Shown one piece after another: positions 5,247-9,257 of a DNA stretch of 9,257 bases; the first letter of the stretch is position 1; each line of letters begins with the position of its first letter. Under the pieces are notes generated by a model, which was not told where the DNA came from, ran no database searches, and saw only the letters and a program-made list of their open reading frames with translations. The translations under genes and the position numbers were made by a program. Source of the DNA: Nocardioides sp. (GTDB taxonomy: Bacteria; Actinomycetota; Actinomycetes; Propionibacteriales; Nocardioidaceae); assembly GCA_031177735.1 (NCBI GenBank), contig JAPSKJ010000075.1, positions 1 through 9,257 of the forward strand, read 5' to 3'.

Positions 5247-6826
5247 CTGATGAATGATCCCGCATCCGCCAGGAGATCGAGAACGGGGTCCGGGGCGACG
5301 CCCAGCCCGACCGTGCCGAGCACCGCCACCGCGACCACCACCGCGGTGAGCGGCGAAGGCCGGTTGACCGCCGCCGTCGTCGTGGTGGGCTCGGTGAAGA
5401 ACAGCAGCAGGATGAACCGCACGTAGAAGAACACCGCGATGATGCTCGACACGATGGCCACCGCCACCACCGGCCACGCGTCGGCGGAGAGCGCGACCGT
5501 GAAGACCGCCCACTTGCCGATGAACCCGGCGGTGAGCGGGATGCCGGCCATGGAGAGCAGGAACAGCGCGAACACGGCGGCGACCAGCGGCGACCGCTTC
5601 CCGAGCCCGGTCCAGCTCGCGAACCGCGAGGCCTCACCGCCCGCGTCGCGGACCAGGGTGACCACGGCGAAGGCCCCCAGCGTGGCGAAGGAGTACGCCG
5701 CCAGGTAGACCAGCACCGCCTGGACGCTGGTCACCTCGCCGCTGCCCAGGTCGGTCGCGGTCTGCACGCCGAGCACGCCGGTGAGCAGGAAGCCGGTGTG
5801 GGCGATCGCGGAGTAGGCCAGCATCCGCTTGACGTCGGTCTGCACGACCGCGAGCGCCGAGCCGAGCAGCATGGTCAGGATCGCGACCACCCACAGGGTC
5901 GGCTGCCAGCTCCAGCGGTCCGGACCGAAGGCGACGTGGAAGAGCCGCAGGATCGCGCCGAAGGCGGCGATCTTGGTGCACGCCGCCATGAAGCCGGTGA
6001 CCGCGGTCGGAGCGCCCTGGTAGACGTCGGGCGTCCACGCGTGGAACGGCACGGCGCCGACCTTGAAGAACAGCCCGACGGCCATCAGGCCCATGCCGAG
6101 CAGGAGCAGGTCGTGGTTGGCCGCGTCGTTGCCGATCGCGTCGCTGATCGTCGCGAAGTCCATCGACCCCGCGTAGCCGTAGACCAGGGCGAGACCGTAG
6201 AGGAAGAAGCCGGAGGAGAACGCGCCGAGGAGGAAGTACTTCAGCGCCGCCTCCTGGCTCAGCAGCCGCCGGCGCCGGGCGAGCCCGCACAGCAGGTAGA
6301 GCGGCAGCGAGAGCACCTCGAGTGCGACGAAGAGCATCAGCAGGTCGTTGGCGACCGAGAACAGCATCATGCCGCCGACAGCGAACATCAGCAGCGGGTA
6401 GACCTCGGTGTGGTCGAGTCCGCGGCCCTCGGCCTGGCGCTCGGCGTCGGTGCCCGGCAGGGCGGCCGCCTGGCCCGCGAAGACCGAGACCCCACCCTCG
6501 AGCCGACGCTCGGCGAAGAGCATCACGCCGCCCAGCGCGAAGAACAGCACCAGGCCCCACAGCACCACGCCGGGGCCGTCGACGGCGATCGCGCCCTCGG
6601 CCGCGATCAGGCCACGGGCTCCCTCGACGGCGTCGAGGCGGGTGCCGACCAGCACGGTGCCGGCCAGCGCTGCGGCGAGGCCGACGCCGGCAAGCAGGGT
6701 CTGGGCGAGGTAGCGGGCCTTGCGGGGCGCGAAGGCCTCGACCAGCACACCGGCGCACGCGACACCCAGGACGAGGATCAGCGGCCACAGGTCGGCGTAC
6801 TCGATGGTGGGCTTGGTGAACTCCAT
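5243..6826 (-). CDS. nuoN: NADH-quinone oxidoreductase subunit N, 527 aa
   Basis: This is the antiporter-like membrane subunit of respiratory complex I, one of three proton-translocating modules in the cytoplasmic membrane. It has about 14 helices. Key ion-path residues of the family are present: Glu170 (MLFVALEVLSLPLY), Lys255 in the signature FFKVGAVPFHAWTPDVYQGA (253-272), Lys285 (ACTKIAAFG), His343 (IAHTGF) and Lys438 (AGFIGKWAVF), the last being the lysine typical of NuoN in place of glutamate. A hydrophilic loop at about 110-140 is the length I recall for actinobacterial NuoN. The ATG start is preceded by GGAGGAGG ten bases upstream, and its A is shared with the nuoM stop (TGATG). The stop overlaps the prenyl synthase start. 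Length is slightly above E. coli NuoN (485 aa) because of the N-terminal region and this loop. Confidence 0.98.
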   Translation of the reverse strand: MEFTKPTIEYADLWPLILVLGVACAGVLVEAFAPRKARYLAQTLLAGVGLAAALAGTVLVGTRLDAVEGARGLIAAEGAIAVDGPGVVLWGLVLFFALGGVMLFAERRLEGGVSVFAGQAAALPGTDAERQAEGRGLDHTEVYPLLMFAVGGMMLFSVANDLLMLFVALEVLSLPLYLLCGLARRRRLLSQEAALKYFLLGAFSSGFFLYGLALVYGYAGSMDFATISDAIGNDAANHDLLLLGMGLMAVGLFFKVGAVPFHAWTPDVYQGAPTAVTGFMAACTKIAAFGAILRLFHVAFGPDRWSWQPTLWVVAILTMLLGSALAVVQTDVKRMLAYSAIAHTGFLLTGVLGVQTATDLGSGEVTSVQAVLVYLAAYSFATLGAFAVVTLVRDAGGEASRFASWTGLGKRSPLVAAVFALFLLSMAGIPLTAGFIGKWAVFTVALSADAWPVVAVAIVSSIIAVFFYVRFILLLFFTEPTTTTAAVNRPSPLTAVVVAVAVLGTVGLGVAPDPVLDLLADAGSFIR

Positions 6827-8433
6827 CAGTGCCCCGCCTCCTCCGGGCTCGCGACGGTCGGGCCGTCATCGGGCGTGACCTGCTCCAGCAGCATCTCGAC
6901 GGTCGGGTTGGCGACCTCGAGCAGCGGACCCGGGACGAAGCCGAACAGGACCAGGGCGAGCATGAGCGGGGCAAGCACGCCGACCTCCCGGCGGTCCAGG
7001 TCCGCAGGTGCTGCCGCTGTCCGGGTCGCGACGGCCTCGGTGGCGCTCGGCGCGGTAGTGCCGCTGCCGACCCCGTCGTCCAGCCGCTCGCCCGCTGCCT
7101 GCTCGGCTCGGGCGGGGCCGGTGAAGATGCGCTGGTAGGCCCACAGCACGTAGATGGCGGCGAGCACGATGCCGGTCACCGCCACCGCGCCGGCGAGCCA
7201 GTGGTAGTCGAAGGCGCCGATCAGCACCAGGATCTCGGAGACGAACTGGGAGAGGCCGGGGAGTCCGGCGGTGGCGAGCCCGGCGACGAGGAACAGCCCG
7301 GCGAGCACCGGCGCCCCCTTCTCCATCCCGCTCAGCTCGCTGATCAGCGAGGTGCCGCGGCGGCGGATCAGGAAGCCGGCCAGGAGGAACAGCGCGGCGG
7401 TGGCGATGCCGTGGTTGACCATGTAGAGCACCGCGCCGGAGCCGCCCTCCTGGGTGAGGGCGAAGATGCCGAGCACGATGAAGCCGAAGTGGCTCAGCGA
7501 GGTGAGACCGATCAGGCGGAGCAGGTCGTCCTGCCCGATCGCCAGGAAGGCGCCGTAGACGATCGAGATCAACGCGAGCACCACCACGACGGGGGTGGCC
7601 CACTCGCTGGCCTCCGGGAACAGGCCCAGGCAGAAGCGGAGCATCCCGAAGGTGCCGATCTTGTCCAGGATGCACACCAGCAGCACGCTCGTGGGCGGCG
7701 TGGCGTTCTCGGTGGTGTCGGCGAGCCAGGTGTGCACCGGGAAGAGCGGTGCCTTGACCGCGAAGGCGAGGAAGAAGCCGGCGAAGATCCAGCGGCCGGC
7801 CTCGGTCGGCATGTCCAGGCCGGCCAGCTCGGTGACCAGGTAGGTCGGCTCGCCGGCGCGGGCGGAGACGACGTAGAGGCCGATCACGGCGCCGAGGAGC
7901 ACCAGCCCGCCGCCGAGCTGGTACATCAGGAACTTCAGCGCCGCCCGGGCCCGGCCGGCGCGGCCGAAGCCGCCGATGAGGAAGTAGGCGGGGATGAGGG
8001 TCGCCTCGAAGACGACGTAGAACAACAGCACGTCGGCGGCGGTGAAGACCAGCAGCGACAGCGACTCCAGGGCGAGCGCCCAGGCGAAGAACGCGGCGCC
8101 GTTGCGGTCGTCCTCGGTGTCGCGCCAGGCGGCGACGAGCACGACCGGCACCAGCACCACGGTGAGCAGCACCATCAGCAGGCCGAGGCCGTCGAGGCCG
8201 AGGGCGTAGTGGGCGCCGAACGCACTGATCCAGGTGTGGGTCTCGGTCAGCTGCCAGCCGCCCTCACCCTGGTCGAACCGGGTCGCGGTGACGGCGCCGA
8301 CCGCGAGGGTCACCAGCGACGCGGCGACGGCGACGGTGCGCGCCGGGATGCCGGTGCGGCCGGAGAAGGCGGTGGCCAGCGCACCGAGCAGCGGCACGAC
8401 CCACAAGACGGTGAGCCACGGGACGTCGTTCAT
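6826..8433 (-). CDS. nuoM: NADH-quinone oxidoreductase subunit M, 535 aa
   Basis: This is the second antiporter-like proton-pumping subunit of complex I, with about 14 membrane helices. Functional residues known from E. coli NuoM can all be placed: Glu143 (VVFEATLIPAYFLIGG), Lys227 (FAVKAPLFPVHTWL), Lys258 (ILDKIGTFGMLR), His315 (SLSHFGF), His341 (MVNHGI) and Glu400 (LSQFVSE). The ATG start (MNDVPWL) sits in an ATGA overlap with the nuoL stop, with GGTGA seven bases upstream; open frame further upstream is shadow of nuoL. An Ala/Thr/Gly-rich hydrophilic segment of about 40 residues (441-484) lies between the last two helix groups and is longer than in E. coli (509 aa), and the C-terminus (518-535) is acidic. 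The stop shares a base with the nuoN start. Confidence 0.98.
   Translation of the reverse strand: MNDVPWLTVLWVVPLLGALATAFSGRTGIPARTVAVAASLVTLAVGAVTATRFDQGEGGWQLTETHTWISAFGAHYALGLDGLGLLMVLLTVVLVPVVLVAAWRDTEDDRNGAAFFAWALALESLSLLVFTAADVLLFYVVFEATLIPAYFLIGGFGRAGRARAALKFLMYQLGGGLVLLGAVIGLYVVSARAGEPTYLVTELAGLDMPTEAGRWIFAGFFLAFAVKAPLFPVHTWLADTTENATPPTSVLLVCILDKIGTFGMLRFCLGLFPEASEWATPVVVVLALISIVYGAFLAIGQDDLLRLIGLTSLSHFGFIVLGIFALTQEGGSGAVLYMVNHGIATAALFLLAGFLIRRRGTSLISELSGMEKGAPVLAGLFLVAGLATAGLPGLSQFVSEILVLIGAFDYHWLAGAVAVTGIVLAAIYVLWAYQRIFTGPARAEQAAGERLDDGVGSGTTAPSATEAVATRTAAAPADLDRREVGVLAPLMLALVLFGFVPGPLLEVANPTVEMLLEQVTPDDGPTVASPEEAGH
6837..6844 (-). promoter_or_regulatory. Strong ribosome binding site of nuoN
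   Basis: GGAGGAGG on the minus strand lies ten bases before the nuoN ATG and inside the end of nuoM. It is the strongest Shine-Dalgarno match among the junctions of this operon, and it encodes the Ser-Pro-Glu-Glu part of the NuoM C-terminus. Confidence 0.6.
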
Positions 8434-9257
8434 GCGAGGTTCACCGCCAGCAGGGCGAGGAGCACGACGACCGTGCCACCGAGGACGGACAGGGCGTAGG
8501 AGCGCACGAACCCGTTCTGCATCCGGCGCAGCACACCGGCGACCGCCCCGACGGCGAGCGGCCCGCCGGTGAGGGTGCCGTCGACGACGTACCGGTCGAG
8601 CGTGAGCAGGCCGGAGGTCAGCTGCTTGCCGGGGCGCACGACCAGGGTGTCGTTGATGGCGTCGCCGTAGAGGTCCTGGCGAGCCGCGACGACCGGCCAG
8701 GAGGCGTCCGGCGCCTCGCGTGGCACCGGGCGCCTGCCGAAGAGCAGCCAGGCCAGCCCGACGCCGAGCGCGACCACGAGCACGGTGATGGTCGTGATGG
8801 CCCACACCGGCAGCGGCGGCTCGTGGTGCTCGGCGTGGCCGACGACCGGGGAGAGGTAGTCGGTGATCCAGCCACCGAGCAGCATCACGCCGCCGAGCAC
8901 CGACAGCGCGGCCAGCGCGACCAGCGGGCCGGTCATCACCGCCGGCGACTCGTGCGGGTGGACGCCCTTGTGCCAGCGCTTGTCGGTGAAGAAGGTCAGC
9001 AGCATCAGTCGGGTCATGTAGAAGCCGGTGACACCGGCGCCGATGAGCGCGAGCACGCCGACCAGCCAGTTCTCGGCCAGGGCGGTCTCGATGATCTTGT
9101 CCTTGGAGAAGAAGCCGGAGAAGCCCGGGAAGCCGATGATCGCCAGGTAGCCCATCGCGAAGGTCAAGAAGGTGACCGGCATCGCCTTCGACAGGGCGCC
9201 GTAGTGGCGCATGTCGACGTCGTCGTCCATCCCGTGCATCACCGAGCCGGCGCCCAG
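8430..9257 (-). CDS. nuoL: NADH-quinone oxidoreductase subunit L, C-terminal 275 aa (partial)
   Basis: This is the 3' part of the distal antiporter-like subunit of complex I; the 5' part lies beyond the window edge. The frame enters at the edge with LGAGSVMHGM, the conserved NuoL segment before helix 11. SKAMPVTFLTFAMGYLAIIG follows, then GFSGFFSKDKII (residues 45-56 of the fragment), whose first Lys after Ser is the channel lysine corresponding to E. coli Lys399. YMTRLMLLTFF and a long soluble section (about 90-200, broken by hydrophobic helices) come next. The end carries the lateral helix and final anchor seen in NuoL: DAINDTLVVRPGKQL, LDRYVVDG, and a last hydrophobic helix ending LLALLAVNLA. 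A full protein should be about 620-650 aa, so somewhat under half is here. The internal GTG/ATG near 9240 are not starts. The stop overlaps the nuoM start (ATGA). Confidence 0.97.
   Translation of the reverse strand: MGAGSVMHGMDDDVDMRHYGALSKAMPVTFLTFAMGYLAIIGFPGFSGFFSKDKIIETALAENWLVGVLALIGAGVTGFYMTRLMLLTFFTDKRWHKGVHPHESPAVMTGPLVALAALSVLGGVMLLGGWITDYLSPVVGHAEHHEPPLPVWAITTITVLVVALGVGLAWLLFGRRPVPREAPDASWPVVAARQDLYGDAINDTLVVRPGKQLTSGLLTLDRYVVDGTLTGGPLAVGAVAGVLRRMQNGFVRSYALSVLGGTVVVLLALLAVNLA

Noticed and set aside
5798..8499. Two long plus-strand open frames antisense to nuoN and nuoM
   Set aside because: The compositions are rich in His, Gln, Glu, Arg and Gly with no domain. NuoM and NuoN on the other strand are unambiguous.
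1..9257. CRISPR arrays, insertion sequences, rRNA or tRNA genes, phage genes
   Set aside because: No regularly spaced repeats, transposase or integrase motifs, or structured RNA signatures were seen on either strand.

Overview
The window is high-G+C actinobacterial DNA, most likely from a Nocardioides-type or related Actinomycetota genome. This is an inference from codon use (about 70 % G+C in rows I counted by hand), frequent GTG starts, and an alditol oxidase close to my memory of the Streptomyces coelicolor enzyme. No rRNA, tRNA or other taxonomic marker is present.

Right part (about 2063-9257, all on the minus strand): this is the 3' end of a respiratory complex I (nuo) operon followed by three accessory genes. 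In transcription order these are the C-terminal part of nuoL (cut by the window edge), nuoM, nuoN, a long-chain polyprenyl diphosphate synthase, an AldO-type FAD-linked alditol oxidase, and a RarD/EamA-type permease. Every junction is a 4-base overlap, a 1-base overlap or a 2-base gap, so the block is very probably one translationally coupled transcript. NuoL, NuoM and NuoN are the three antiporter-like proton-pumping subunits of the membrane arm. The prenyl synthase makes a polyisoprenoid chain, plausibly the side chain of the menaquinone that complex I reduces. The oxidase and permease have no obvious mechanistic link to complex I. A stem-loop just after the permease stop is a candidate operon terminator.

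Left part (1-about 2060): this is a different landscape, with about 55-57 % G+C in sampled rows, short genes on both strands and low coding density. The supportable genes are a 52-aa protein with a good ribosome binding site, a possible 33-aa ORF three bases behind it, a 70-aa two-helix membrane protein on the minus strand, a 131-aa acidic helical protein on the plus strand whose frame looks coding upstream of its first start, and a 66-aa minus-strand protein. Several inverted repeats lie between converging genes, including a perfect 16-bp palindrome. No integrase, transposase or attachment site is visible. I read this as an accessory or decaying segment abutting the conserved operon.

I found no clear new multi-gene system. 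The most uncertain and potentially informative material is the set of small unrecognised genes in the left 2 kb. The right part is well explained by known families, with a hydrophilic insertion in NuoM and the composition of the operon tail as its points of interest.
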